Source of the DNA: Odontesthes bonariensis
Taxonomy: Eukaryota; Chordata; Actinopteri; Atheriniformes; Atherinopsidae
NCBI RefSeq assembly: GCF_027942865.1
Contig: NC_134510.1
Span: 26,529,209-26,593,208, forward strand
Direction: 5' to 3'
DNA: 64,000 nt
Below, piece after piece: positions 32,557 through 53,285 of this stretch. The position numbers and the translations under genes are program-made. Position 1 is the first letter of the stretch. Each line of letters opens with the position of its first letter. The notes below the pieces were generated by a model that did no database searches, was not told the DNA's origin, and worked only from the letters and a program-made list of their open reading frames with translations.

Positions 32557-33220
32557 TTAAAGGATAAGACCGGTTTTTTGACATTGGGCCCTTGATTTCA
32601 CATTATAACATGATGTTCTACTCACCCCTGCTTGTTGTTGGTCATTTGGAGCCGTTCCGAAGACATTCGCGAGGCGTCTGGCTGCTCTCTTGAGATATTC
32701 GGCCATGAAACGGTTTCCTATGGGCAAGCTTATACAGGCACAAACTATGCTGTTTATAATTTATTAATTACTGTACACTAGCACTGATAACGTGGAGGTG
32801 CGTCGCTTACTTAAAAAAATCCGGGTTACTAATTTTGAATTTTAGCCGAATGAATAAATAGGCAGCAGGTCTGTGGGCTGTCTGTGGCAGTAGCACCACG
32901 AGGACGTCAGTAACACCCACTTTACGACAAAAAAAATCAAAATTACAGTAACCCGGTTTTTTTTAAGTAAGCGACGCACCTCCACGTTATCAGTGCTAGT
33001 GTACAGTAATTAATAAATTATAAACAGCATAGTTTGTGCCTGTATAAGCTTGCCCATAGGAAACCGTTTCATGGCCGAATATCTCAAGAGAGCAGCCAGA
33101 CGCCTCTCGAATATCTTCGGAACAGCTCCAAATGTTCAACAACAAGCAGGGGTGAGTAGAACATCATGTTATAATGTGAAATCAAGGGCCCAATGTCAAA
33201 AAACCGGCCTTATCCTTTAA
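32557..33220. mobile_element. foldback MITE with about 270-bp arms, TTAA ends
   Basis: The left arm (about 32557-32828) begins TTAAAGGATAAGACCGG. The right arm (about 32947-33220) is its reverse complement and ends CCGGCCTTATCCTTTAA. Arms differ at only a few positions across 270 nt; the loop of about 120 nt is unique. No coding capacity. TTAA at both ends suggests a Kolobok- or piggyBac-like mobiliser. The near-identity of the arms suggests fairly recent insertion or gene conversion between arms. A transcript through it would fold into a long hairpin. Confidence 0.85.
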
Positions 33221-33239
33221 GGGGATTTTTTTCTTCTTT

Positions 33240-33893
33240 TTGGGGGGTCAAAAACAGTATTTTTGTACCAATGAGGTTATTTCCAAAGAGCTATTAGCTG
33301 AAAACTTTCTCAAATTTCAGCATGGTGTGCAGTGCGTCCTTAAAACATTTGAGGAAACTAGACAAGTGGACGACAAAATAAGAAGTGTCAGGCCTAAAGA
33401 ACTATCTACAGCAGATGAACAGGATCTGAAAGTGATGTACTTAAGAAACAGGAAAAAAATCCAGACACAGGTCCTGAGAGATGCATCTGGGCCTTCAGTT
33501 GATCCGTCCACTGTTCACTGAAGCCTCATTAGAAATAGTCTCCATGGAAGGGTGGCTGTCAAGAAGCCATTCTTCAGGAAGGGAAACAGGAAGAAAAGGC
33601 TGAGCTGTGCCAAATGACACAAGAAGTGGACTGAAAATCAGTGGCAACAGGTCTGATGGAGGTATGAATCCTCCCCAGAGCCCGGACCTCAACATTATTG
33701 AAGCATTGTGGGGTCATCTTGAGAGAGAACAGAACAAAAGGCAGCTAACATCCAGAGAAGAGCTTTTTAAATGTACTGCAAGAGGCCTGGAGAACTATTC
33801 CTGAAGACGACTTAAAGAGATTACAAGAAATCTTGTCTAAGACTGTCCAAGCTGTGTTGACGAATAAAGGTGGTGCTCCTACCAAATATTGAC
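33240..33893 (+). mobile_element. Tc1-like transposon relic, internally deleted
   Basis: The forward frame at 33240-33521 reads QHGVQCVLKTFEETRQVDD, then IRSVRPKELSTADEQDLKV (Tc1 N-terminal DNA-binding region) and continues SLHGRVAVKKP near 33540 in another frame. The C-terminal part reads PQSPDLNIIEALWGHLEREQ (33680-33740) and VLTNKGGAPTKY at the end near 33890, the hallmark SPDLNxIExLW and final motif of Tc1 transposases. The middle with the first two catalytic acidic residues is absent (break near 33650), and stops and frame changes occur. It is a dead copy, directly abutting the foldback MITE to its left. Confidence 0.85.
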
Positions 33894-34131
33894 TTTCAAG
33901 CTCAATAAATCGCTGCACAAATTTCTCGTCCTCGAACAAAAAAAACATAAAGAAAAGAGGGGCGACGGAGACTTCCCCGGTGTGTTGTATATTTCTATAA
34001 GTAGCGTGTAAACACTCCATTTGTGAAATTTCTCGGTCTCATCGCACATTTCCTTGGGCTCACACCTGCCCCTGGCAACAGCACGTCAGCAGCGGCTGTA
34101 GCGATGCACGAGCTGTCCTCACGCGGAACCG

Positions 34132-34147
34132 AGCAGCAGAGGGCGCG
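34132..34147 (+). promoter_or_regulatory. CTCF-like site
   Basis: AGCAGCAGAGGGCGCG fits the vertebrate CTCF core (CCASNAGRKGGCR type) well. It lies in G/C-rich DNA 0.8 kb upstream of the probable atn1 start, between eno2 and atn1. A motif match only. Confidence 0.35.
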
Positions 34148-34719
34148 CGAGCAGTGCTCGGTTCCTGTCGTGCCAGGGCTGCTGGTGACGGTGATGAAGG
34201 AAGGCTGGGGCCACGCAGGCGCACCGCGCACAGTCTCCGGTCAGGTTGCCATGGTTACCACACAATAGGAGACGGGACAGGGGGGCTGCGCGAAGGGGAG
34301 AGGAGTGAACGACAGGAGCAGGGAGGAGGAGGAGATCTGCAGAGCCGCTTGACTGGACACACCGCTGCAAGCTTTTCTCAGACATAGGCTACAGACAGAG
34401 AGCTGCCGGACAGACACAAAACAAGATTATTTAATTGTTTTTATTGTTTAATTATTCCTAACGAGTTGGGGCCTTCTTTGTTAAGTCCCTGACAATGACG
34501 CTCATTAAAATTCTCTTTAAAAATCGTGTTTTCTCTTGAATCCACCTCTCACGCTGTTCGACAAATTCAGCCGGGCCCTTAAGAACAGAGATTTACTGGT
34601 TATTTCGTCCTCTTCAGGGCTCACAGCGAGGCAAGCGGGTTGTTATTCAGTCCGAGCAGAGCCTCTTCATACAGTAAAGGTGACTCTAAAGGGACTAGGC
34701 AAGAGAGAGACCCTCCCTC

Positions 34720-35278
34720 TTGGTCCCCTCCCTCTTCAGAGTTTTGGCCCTCACTCTGCGCCTCTTCCTCTTTCTCCCTGCCATACTACTCCCTCCTTCT
34801 CAAACCTCCCCCTCTCTCCTTATGCAAATCACGCCCTCACCACTCTCCCTTTCCCTCACCCAACGTGCATCCCTCTCTCTGGCTCACCCCTCCGCTAAAT
34901 ATTGTGACTGTAAGACCGGAGAGGGGTATAAAAAAAAGTGCAACTCGTCTTGGAGGAAAAAGGGGGAGTAGGTAGAGTGGGAGAGGGGGGGCAAAATAGA
35001 AGAAGGGGGCGAAAGGGGGTGGGGAAGAGGCGAGGGTACGCATCAATTTGTACAGTCTTCAGTTGGCACCCCTGTTTTCCCCTGCAACGAATAGCAAGAG
35101 ATTTCTTCTGCGTTATTGTTATTATCGGAGCCCGTTGCAATATGAGCCAGCGCGAGCCTCTGTTGACAGACGGCTTGGCTCTGAGGTGTGCGTGTCTGCG
35201 TGCAACATAAAACGACAAAACAGGGAGAGAAAGGAAAGGCAGAGTGAGAGTGGGAGAACGCATCGCTGGATATTATAG
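34720..35278 (+). promoter_or_regulatory. atn1 promoter and noncoding first exon
   Basis: A TATA box (TATAAAAAA, 34927-34935) lies at the switch between a 170-nt pyrimidine-rich strand (34720-34890) and a purine-rich strand (34905-35040). Downstream DNA runs to a clean donor (TATTATAG|gtaagg) after 35278, taken as the end of a noncoding exon. A second 5' UTR piece probably starts at 37051 after ttcttcacag and contains the start codon at 37158. The start site near 34955-34960 is inferred from the TATA position. Confidence 0.45.
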
Positions 35279-36549
35279 GTAAGGAGAAGGAAAATGGATG
35301 CTTACACTCTTGTGTTTGGAGCTATTCCTGATGGCCACGTTTGTGCTCTCCCTCCCATTTTTTTTCCTTTGTGCGCTAATCATCATCCTGCATTACGGCT
35401 AAATTATGTCCCGGTGAGTTAATGTTAATAGAGTGCACGACGCGCACCCACATTCCAGCGAGGAGAGGGGCAGAGGGAGCCGGTGCGAAATGCCACGATT
35501 CGCCATTCGGATACCTCTTTCTTTTTTTTAAACATGTGCAGCGTTTGGAAACAGCCCTGCACAGGCATCCATTCTGATTGTGAACATGTATGTGCTGCTG
35601 AACACGTCGTCGCGGATGGACTATGCTCTGTCGCCGCAGTCTGTGGCAGGGCTTCAGAGCAGCTTTGGCCGGTCTCCTCTGCGTGTGTATCAATATCATT
35701 CGCAGGAAGAAAGAAGAAAGAGTCGTTGCGGTGCCCGCTCGCTGGTGATGTAAGCAGAGCAACTGCATGCTGCTGCTTTGCATCACATGCAGGGGCCAGT
35801 TTGTTGATGATGATGCATGCGCCGTGTGCTTGCATGGGTGTGCAGAGGAACTAGTGGCGTTAATGTTGCTGGGGTTTGTGTCCTAGTTGTCTACTGACCA
35901 AAGCCAAGGATCTGCAGGTGGACTACAGACAGGCCAATAGCAGCCACCTGTAACTGAGATGCATTGTGTAGCTCATACAGAGACCTTCTAGCAGGCGCAG
36001 AATGCTTATATTCCTGTCATGAACAAAGTCATGTGCAGGTAAATTAGGGGCCTGTATACTCACAGTACACATGCTCTTTATCACTGAGTGTGTACAGTGA
36101 TTGTGACTTTAAAGACTATTCTTGAAGCCTTAATCTCTCACTGCAGCATGCACTAATTAATGCATAGCCATGTGTGGTGGAGCTGCAGCAGAATTTAGCT
36201 TAGTTTCTTTGAATATACACATATTTACTGGTAGATTGTTCATGCACATAACCAATAAGGCTTCCTCCATTTTTCATCCAATGTTGTGCACTATTTTTAA
36301 CCTCATTCAATATACATGAGCCATTTTTTTTTCTTCATAGTGGCACATGTGTGAATGGATTAAACGAGCACTAGCAAAGTGCTACTGTACATTGTCAACC
36401 ACAACCAGATGGGTAAAGAATCTAGACATTGTACATTACTCTAATGGCTGTCTGAATAAATAAGAATGTGATTCTACTGGCCATAGCCAGGTCATGTGGG
36501 TTAACCACAAGTGGCTGTGGGTTGTTGTAGAGAAGGTGGAAGCAGGGGA

Positions 36550-36550
<1 letters not shown>

Positions 36551-36580
<30 letters not shown>
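36551..36580. repeat. (GT)n microsatellite
   Basis: About fifteen TG units in the intron between the atn1 noncoding exon and the coding start. Confidence 0.85.
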
Positions 36581-37157
36581 GGGTGGCTCTATATTCCCTA
36601 GATGTTTGCTTGAGTTCTGTCTTCTGCAGACTGCGATCCAAGATGCACTTCTACTATTTATATTCCCTGCTCCGCATCTATTATCTGCATTTCAGTGTTG
36701 TAGCTCATCTCAAAATTGGTGCATTCTGTCAGAGAGTGCAGGTTAACCTCTTGTGCCTGTGGGTTTGGGCTGTTGTGGTGAAAGCAGAGGGCAGAGAGGA
36801 GACAGGTTTGAGCACAGTGAAGAGCAGTTGTGCCGATACAGTGTGAAGCATGCAGGGAATTTAAATGCTGTCACTGTGCTCTCGCTGTTGCACACTCAGA
36901 TGGTTTCAAAATGTTCCTTAACTCCTCTCACAGCGAGGACAGCGAATGACATCGATTATCACCGCATCCTTTTGTGATGTTTTTTTTAAACTCATAGTAG
37001 GGTTTCCATACAGACTGAATCATGTCTACTTTACTTGTGCTTCTTCACAGATTTTGGTAGCTTTCATGGTGTAACACAGCCCGTCAGTAAACAACTGAAA
37101 CCACTTCGGTTCCTGCGCTGGCTCGTCTTGTAAAATGGATGTTATAAAGAAGAAATA

Positions 37158-46659
<9,502 letters not shown>

Positions 46660-47359
46660 GGGAGGGGCACGACAGAGAGCAGCACGGAGAACACCGAGGG
46701 AGAATCTGTGCAAGAACAGAAAGAATAAAGCAAAAGTAAGGCACCGAAAACAATGAGGGGAAACAAAGACTTATGAACAAAAGCTGGACTAATGGACAGA
46801 GATTTCACTGAGGGAAACAAGAAGATTTTGAAGGATTAACAAAAGAGGGAGGAGGGTGTGAAAATGTTGCACACACTCCCTGCTAACTGCACCAGACTCT
46901 GGCGCTTTCCTGCATTATGTTCTCCGATCCTGTTTTGTATTGTGCTCTGTACAGTATATTAGATGGGAGGCGACAATAGTGAAGTACAGTATGTGTAAAA
47001 TACTTGATGCCAGAAGGAATGTGTACATGAGTCTTTTATGTCGTTGCATGTAGCTAGGCGCTTATTCTGAACTGGTGGAACTTTTGGTTCTTTTTTTAGT
47101 AATCACCCCCTTTTGTATTTGAGGGGCGTTCTATATGCATGAGACCAGCAATTTAGTGTTCTGTTTATGATTAATAGTATTGTTATTATGATTATTGTTG
47201 TCTGTTTGTTGATAATGATATTATTATATATACAGCACATATTATTTGTATTATTTTTTTACATTTTCATGGTATGGCAGTCAGTTTTTATTTTTTATTT
47301 TCAATTTACCTTGTGAAACAAGATGCAAATGAAGGCAAAACAAATCTGGAAATAAATTA

Positions 47360-48540
47360 TAATCTCTTTTTTGCAAGTTTCTTGAGTAGTGTGCACTATG
47401 TCCCCCACCACTCTCACGTGCATTCAGACTATTTGCCCCGTCTTTGTTTTATACAAGTCACTCATGCACAAAGCATATCAAATTCCTCTCTCTCCTCCCC
47501 CTCCCCCTCTCTCGTCTTTCTCTCCCTCCTTCTCCATGGTGAGTGTAGCTAATAGGAGACACATGGGATGAGTGTGAGACATGGGAGTTGAGTCGCTCCA
47601 GTGAACACCAGCCACCCTGTAGTGCGAGCATTCCTTACTGCTCTGTAAAAATGAGGAGAAAAGAGAAAAATGTAGAGAGAAATGAGAAGGAGAAAGAAGG
47701 GAGGAGCTGTGAGAGTGTGATTTACGGACGCTGCTGAAGGCTCAGGGCTGTGTGTGTGTTCTCACCATGTCCGGCCAGAGGAGTCTCCTTCAAACAGACG
47801 TGGATCAGCGACCATGGCCTTCATGTAGCAAGACAGACTGGCTGCTGGCTCGCAGATTTGGCTGAACAAACTTCCCATTATTGAAGCTTCCAACATGTAT
47901 TGAAATCTCCAACAAGCCTAAAATCTGCACCCCTTCTCTCCTTTACGCAAAAATGAGTCTTCATACTGTCACATAAGGCAGGCTTTATGAGTTGCAGGTT
48001 TTGTGTCATTAAAAGTCACCTTGAATAAGTGTGTCATCACAATGTAAAGAATCCTTTTGCAGTACCGATCTAATTTTTTCCCCTCTGGTGACATCATATC
48101 TGGGGTTTATTCTTAGCACATCATCAGTCGTTTTTTCCAGGGTGGATGAGGAGGTAGAGAGAGGTGTGGATGAAAGACGCAAATTTGTTTGAACACAGGC
48201 TGAACAAGTCTCATTATATTCACATATTTGGTACGTGGTAATGTAAAATAAAGAAAATTTATAGCAGTTGTTGTCATACCCAGAGCTTAGTCCTTCAGAT
48301 TAATTTACTTTTAGACCCAAACCTGAATGTTTTACTTTGTCATGTTATGACAATGTCCACAAACATTGAACAGTTTTGAAGTATGGCCCCCTCTCCAGAG
48401 TATAGTACAAATAAAAATAGATTACAAAGATTTCCTTTATTCTCCATTTTCAATTGAAACTAGTAGACGGAAAACATCAAATGCAGACGCAGAGAAGTTT
48501 TGTTGTTTTCTACAAATATATGCTCACCCCTTTGTTGCAT
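47360..48540. other. downstream flank of atn1, no gene seen
   Basis: Probable atn1 3' UTR remnants and intergenic DNA. A pyrimidine-rich patch lies at 47490-47535 and a CACATGGG/GACATGGG repeat near 47560-47590. Nothing else is recognisable. Confidence 0.4.
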
Positions 48541-48552
48541 CACCTCCACTTT

Positions 48553-48630
48553 TCAGTCAAATTCAGTTTATTTATGTTGCACCAATCCACAAGGCGATTT
48601 AAAGAAACAGTTCAGTTGAATCCAATCATA
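48553..48630 (-). mobile_element. short LINE 3' tail fragment
   Basis: On the minus strand this reads the AAATCGCC-like and TATAAATAAA-like tail common to fish LINE 3' ends (plus strand: CAAATTCAGTTTATTTATG and following). Fewer than 100 nt are recognisable. Confidence 0.4.
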
Positions 48631-49220
48631 AAAAGTTGCCTTGCTAAAACTAAGAGTCGCAGATAATCCTCACTTTGAGTCAATCCTCAGTCCTTAGAAG
48701 CAGCTTTTAACACAATCTCAAGCTTTTGGACTTGGACTTGAGAATCTCTTGGACTTTACATGACCAGTAGTCGTACTGTAGTTTCAAAGCTGAAATGTTT
48801 TCCCATTCTTACTTAATGCGGGATTTCAGCATTTCAGCAGTTCAAGGCCTCCTTTGTCATATTTTGTGTTTCATCCTGCTCCAAATTTTTTCATCAGGTT
48901 ATAGGTCTGAACTGCAAGCAGACCAGTTAATCACCTGGAGACGTTCATTACAGAAACATTTTGACATTTTGATATTGCTTTGCTGAAATAAGCAAGATCT
49001 TCTCACAGCATATTTCGATCACAAACATGTTCAACATCAATTATATCTTCACAGCTGTGCAAGTTATCCATAGCATTTGCACTAATCACAGATGCTGCCT
49101 TTGAGGTGTTCCCTGTCTACAGGTCTGTCTCCTCTTTAGCCTGGGCGCAACATCTATGACTTACAAAACAAATGTCAACTGTCATCAAACCGTAAACCTA
49201 CACCGTCACCTACATCCACC

Positions 49221-50092
49221 TTAAAGTGATGGTTCGGAGTAGATTCACCCTAGGGTCATTTGAACCGTGACATCCAGCCAAGTAGCCCACCCAAAGTTTT
49301 TTCGATATTGGCTGAACATCAGCTGAGTTACTGAGTTATCCCGAATAGCTTAGTACAAGCGCTAATGGAACCTGGCAGTTTCTCCTAAATTACCACACTA
49401 TAATCACATGCCATGACACCAAACTTCTACAGTAGTACAAATATGGTCTGTACTCACAAAACGATGCATTTTGAAGTTTGTACATAGTCCAGGAGTTTAT
49501 TATTATCAACACAAGCCTAATAGCTTCTCTGCTGCTAAAGCTGTGTCGACGTCACTTCCTTGATCTGGGAGCTTCAATGTAAGATGAGGGTTGATCTACT
49601 ACTGTAGACAACAAAGCAAGGCTGCTCAATTTCTCCATTGATAAAATAAATTCACAACTCTACAACATAAAAATTCATAAAAAATCATGTAGAATAGAGC
49701 ATATACTTTGTTGTCTACAGTAGTAGATCAACCCTCATCTTACATTGAAGCTCCCAGATCAAGGAAGTGACGTCGACGCAGCTTTAGCAGCAGAGAAGCT
49801 ATTAGGCTTGTGTTGATAATAATAAACTCCTGGACTATGTACAAACTTCCAAATGCATCGTTTTGTGAGTACAGACCATATTTGTACTACTGTAGAAGTT
49901 TGGTGTCATGGCATGTGATTTTAGTGTGGTAATTTTCGAGATACTGCCAGGGTCCGTTAGCGCTTGTACTAAGCTAACTCAGTAACTCAGCTGATGTTCA
50001 GCCAAGATCGAAAAAACTTTGGGTGGGCTACTTGGCTGGATGTCACGGTTCAAATGACCCTAGGGTGAATCTACTCCGAACTATCACTTTAA
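49221..50092. mobile_element. large foldback MITE (872 bp), TTAA ends
   Basis: The left arm 49221-49616 begins TTAAAGTGATGGTTCGG. The right arm 49706-50092 is its reverse complement and ends CCGAACTATCACTTTAA. The loop is 89 nt and A/T-rich. Arms differ at scattered single positions and small indels, so each arm is about 390 nt. No open frame of note. Same TTAA-end architecture as the elements at 11908 and 32557, with different arm sequence. It lies downstream of atn1, outside any gene I can define. Confidence 0.88.
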
Positions 50093-50194
50093 GTGAGTTT
50101 AGTCACGAAGAAGGTGGTAGAGTTTTTGGATCTTGTTTTTATACTCAGTTTTCTTTGCATGGAAAAGTTTTGGGCTGCATGTTGTTGTGGGGCC

Positions 50195-50470
50195 TTGTCT
50201 CTGTGTGGCCCTGTGTCCCCTGCCTCTCACCTGATCATAGCTGGGATAGGCTCCAGCTCCCTGCGACCTTAAATTGGATTAAGTGGATATGGAAAAATGA
50301 ATGAATGAAGGAGTTTAAGCTTGCACTTGTTATTGCAGCGACGGACTTGATTGAATTTGATCTTGATTTAATCAGATTATAATTGACTTGAATTGGACTC
50401 TACAGTCCCTTGAGGTGATGTTTTGTTGTGATTTGGCGCTATAAATAAAACTGAACTGAATTGAATGGGT
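50195..50470 (+). mobile_element. two short retroelement tails
   Basis: Positions 50195-50310 hold a GGGATAGGCTCCAGC block, a TTGGATTAAGTGG block and an AATGAATGAA tail, typical of a common teleost LINE/SINE 3' end. Positions 50400-50470 hold TTGTGATTTGGCGCTATAAA and an AACTGAATTGAA tail, typical of another LINE 3' end. Both are fragments. Confidence 0.6.
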
Positions 50471-51132
50471 TCACTGATACTGGTTTTCAGAGGTGTTCCT
50501 GAGCCCCCGCAGTGGTTTCTACTACAAGATCATGTCTGTTTTTAATGCAGCGCTACCTGGTGACCTGAAGATCATAACCCATCAATTTAACATGCAAATT
50601 ATCATGTTCTGGTTTTTATTAACACTTAAGCAGCCTCCCAACTTTTTTGGGAAAACTTGTTTGTTTTATAGCTAACTCATCACATTGCTATAAAAAAGAA
50701 GCCTCAAAGGCTGCATCAGTTTGAGAATACAGCCACAAAGAATAATTTGGCAGTAAGTCTGGTCCAAAATGTGACATTAAGTTGTGTAAATAAAACAGAC
50801 AAGTCCAGAAATCAACACATATTTCATCATATGATAATTAAACACACACTTTCTCAACTCACTGGGCTAAAACTAACTCCGGTATCATGAAGTGGTGTCG
50901 ATACCAAAGCCTAAAGATAAAAATAATGATAATAATAAGTTCCCCAAAATGAATGTTTTTTCTTTGTTCATCACCTAAAGAAGTATATTGAAGAAGCTGA
51001 TATTGTAAGTCTCGCTGTTATTCCCCTGGCAGCTGCTGGTAATAAATGGGTAAAATGATGAGCTTAAATTAGGGCATTATTATTCATATATAATATGTCC
51101 TCAGGCAAGTTATTCCACATTAATTTAAAGTG

Positions 51133-51162
51133 GAATAACGACCAATAACGACCAATAACGAC
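51133..51162. repeat. 10-bp tandem repeat, three copies
   Basis: AATAACGACC repeated about three times. Short, with no clear role. Confidence 0.7.
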
Positions 51163-51778
51163 AAAACATGCATGAGCTTATTTTAAGTAAACATACGGCT
51201 GTGAGTTTTCAACATCTGCATCCTCTCCAGCTTCTCTCTGCACCACCAGTCATGAAATGCATTTATGAAGACACACAAAATGTCAAAGGGTCTGACCTCG
51301 AAATGTTACCACAAACTGTATCAAGCTGTGCTGTCAAATGTTTGGTTTGAATGCGCAGTGATTCATGTGCTTTTTTTTAGCTTTGGCTGTCCCAGAACTC
51401 TCTGCAGAACAAATAACTTCTGTTCTGCAGCTTTGTCTTTCTGATTTTCAGGAGAGAATTTGAACTCACTTTGCTGCTTCCTCGAACATATCTGCACAAC
51501 AACTTTTTTCCACCTCCACTCGTAGTTTCATTACGTTTATTCCTTGACCACAACTAAGATTTCACTACACCTGCTCACGGTCACTCTGCCTGACACTGAC
51601 TTTCTCCCATATAATTGCTGCAATCTTATTTGGACTTAATTCTGTCAGATCCACTTTTTTTTATTTGTTTCCACCTTTGTTTCATTCAGCCAGAGGCTGT
51701 ATATGTTTCGTAAACCACTCAGATCCCAGAAGTAACACAATGTCTTAAAATCTAAAAGTGGACGTATGTTCACCTTGG

Positions 51779-52130
51779 TCAGCGAAGCTTCTGCTTGAGC
51801 AACCCCATCCCCCTCATTATCTCATTCATCTCCAGCAGTGTCATCCCAGCCTGCAGCAACAGCAAACAAAGTGCAATGGGTAAAAACCACTGGCTGAGAA
51901 CAGTGTATGTTGCCTTTTTCACCTTTTTTTCACCCTGACGATCAATCTCCTCTGACCTCTTGTTCACTCCAGCCTGGAGACGATGATCCCACTGGATCAT
52001 CTTGAGGCACCACCGAGCATCTTTAACGGGTTGTAGGACAACAGGTGGGTGACCAGACAGAGAACTGGACCACAGCCATCTGTTTCCCTTCACCACACAG
52101 CAGTTTTCCAGCCTGCAGCTGCCGGTAGCA
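51779..52130 (-). other. unidentified open stretch, possible exon pair or relic
   Basis: A 105-codon minus-strand frame. The first part reads NRWLWSSSLSGHPP, then KDARWCLKMIQWDHRLQAGV and NKRSEEIDRQ. A possible donor (gtgaaaaa) follows, and a possible acceptor (ctgttgctgcag at about 51853-51864) precedes GMTLLEMNEIMRGMG and KQKLR with a stop. Another acceptor-like cag lies upstream near 52117. I do not recognise the peptide; no further exon is visible either side, and repeats surround it. It could be chance, an exon of an unannotated gene, or an old element. Confidence 0.2.
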
Positions 52131-52419
52131 GCACGATTAAAATTTTAAAACACACATCTGAAACGGTTCATAGTTAATTCAATAAATGGTAAAGCAGGTT
52201 TCTGTGGGGTTGAGAACAAGGTTGAAAATATTTATGGCCAAAGGCCACATGTTTAACTTCATGGATGACACTGAATACACTTGACCCATGTGAAACATTT
52301 ATGAAAGAAATTAATTTCTCTTTCATACATATTACATGCAACATACATATTGAATGCCTTCTTTTATTTCATATTTTTGTTGGGTGTTGTGATATCCCAG
52401 GCTGCACAGTGGGTTGGTA

Positions 52420-52550
52420 GAACTATCAGCTCACAGGAATAGGGTTTTACCCGTCCAGGATGTACCCTGCCTCTCGCCCAGTGGCTGCTGAGATGGGCTC
52501 CTGCCTCTGGAATCCTGCACTGGATTAAGCTGGAATAGATCTGGTATATA
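52420..52550 (+). mobile_element. short retroelement tail fragment
   Basis: Contains the GTCCAGGATGTACCCTGCCT and CTCGCCCAGTGGCTGCTG blocks of a very common teleost LINE/SINE 3' end, decayed. Confidence 0.55.
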
Positions 52551-52824
52551 TCTTCACATGAAACCTATATTTCTTTCCCTTCCTTAAATAATTACATTAA
52601 ATGAAGGTGAACACTCATCAAAACTAAAAGTGATGAATGTACATGAAAAAATACATCGACATCAACTAACTATATCTGATAAACCTATTTCACAAATTAA
52701 AGGTGCCCCTAACACATTCCCAGTAATCTAAAGGCCAGCTGTGTACATACACATATACATAGTTTCTGCAGCGTAATAGAAGGAGCTACTGTAAACAATT
52801 TGCTTTAATTGCGTCCAACATTAA

Positions 52825-53285
52825 CATCTAACTGTCAAGCACGGTGGTGGATGGCTGATGATTTGGGCTTGTTTTGTAGCTACAGGACCTGGACACCTTG
52901 CAGTCATTGAGTCCATCATGAACTCCTCTGTATACCAAAGTATTCTAGAGTCAAATGTGAGGCCATGTGTCTGACAGCCGAAGCTTGGCTGAGACTGGGT
53001 CATACAACAGGACAATGATCCCAAACACAGCAGCAAATCCACAAAAGAATGGCTGAAAAAGAAAAGGATCAAGGTGTTGCAATGGTGCAAAGTCCAGATC
53101 TCAATCTGACTGAAATGCTGTGGTGGGATCTTAAAAAAGCTGTGCATGAACAAATGCTGCAAACCTCAATGAACCAAAGCAACATTATAAAAAAAGAATG
53201 GGATCAAATTCTGTGAGAAAGAGATGACGTCATATAAAAAAACAATTACTGTAAGCTATTCATGTTGAGGGTGGTTCTTGACTTG
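52825..53285 (+). mobile_element. Tc1-like transposon relic, 5'-truncated
   Basis: Forward translation around 52835-53160, with frame changes, gives GGGWLMIWACF, then a TGPGHLAVIES-like block, [30 protein letters not shown] (second catalytic Asp) and a degraded SPDLNPIEMLW region. The family's final GGS block corresponds to about 53265-53285. Stops are present. The same family recurs at 55505. Confidence 0.85.

Noticed and set aside
34895-35263. 122-codon minus-strand frame at the atn1 promoter
   Set aside because: Product of the purine/pyrimidine-skewed tract; not protein-like.
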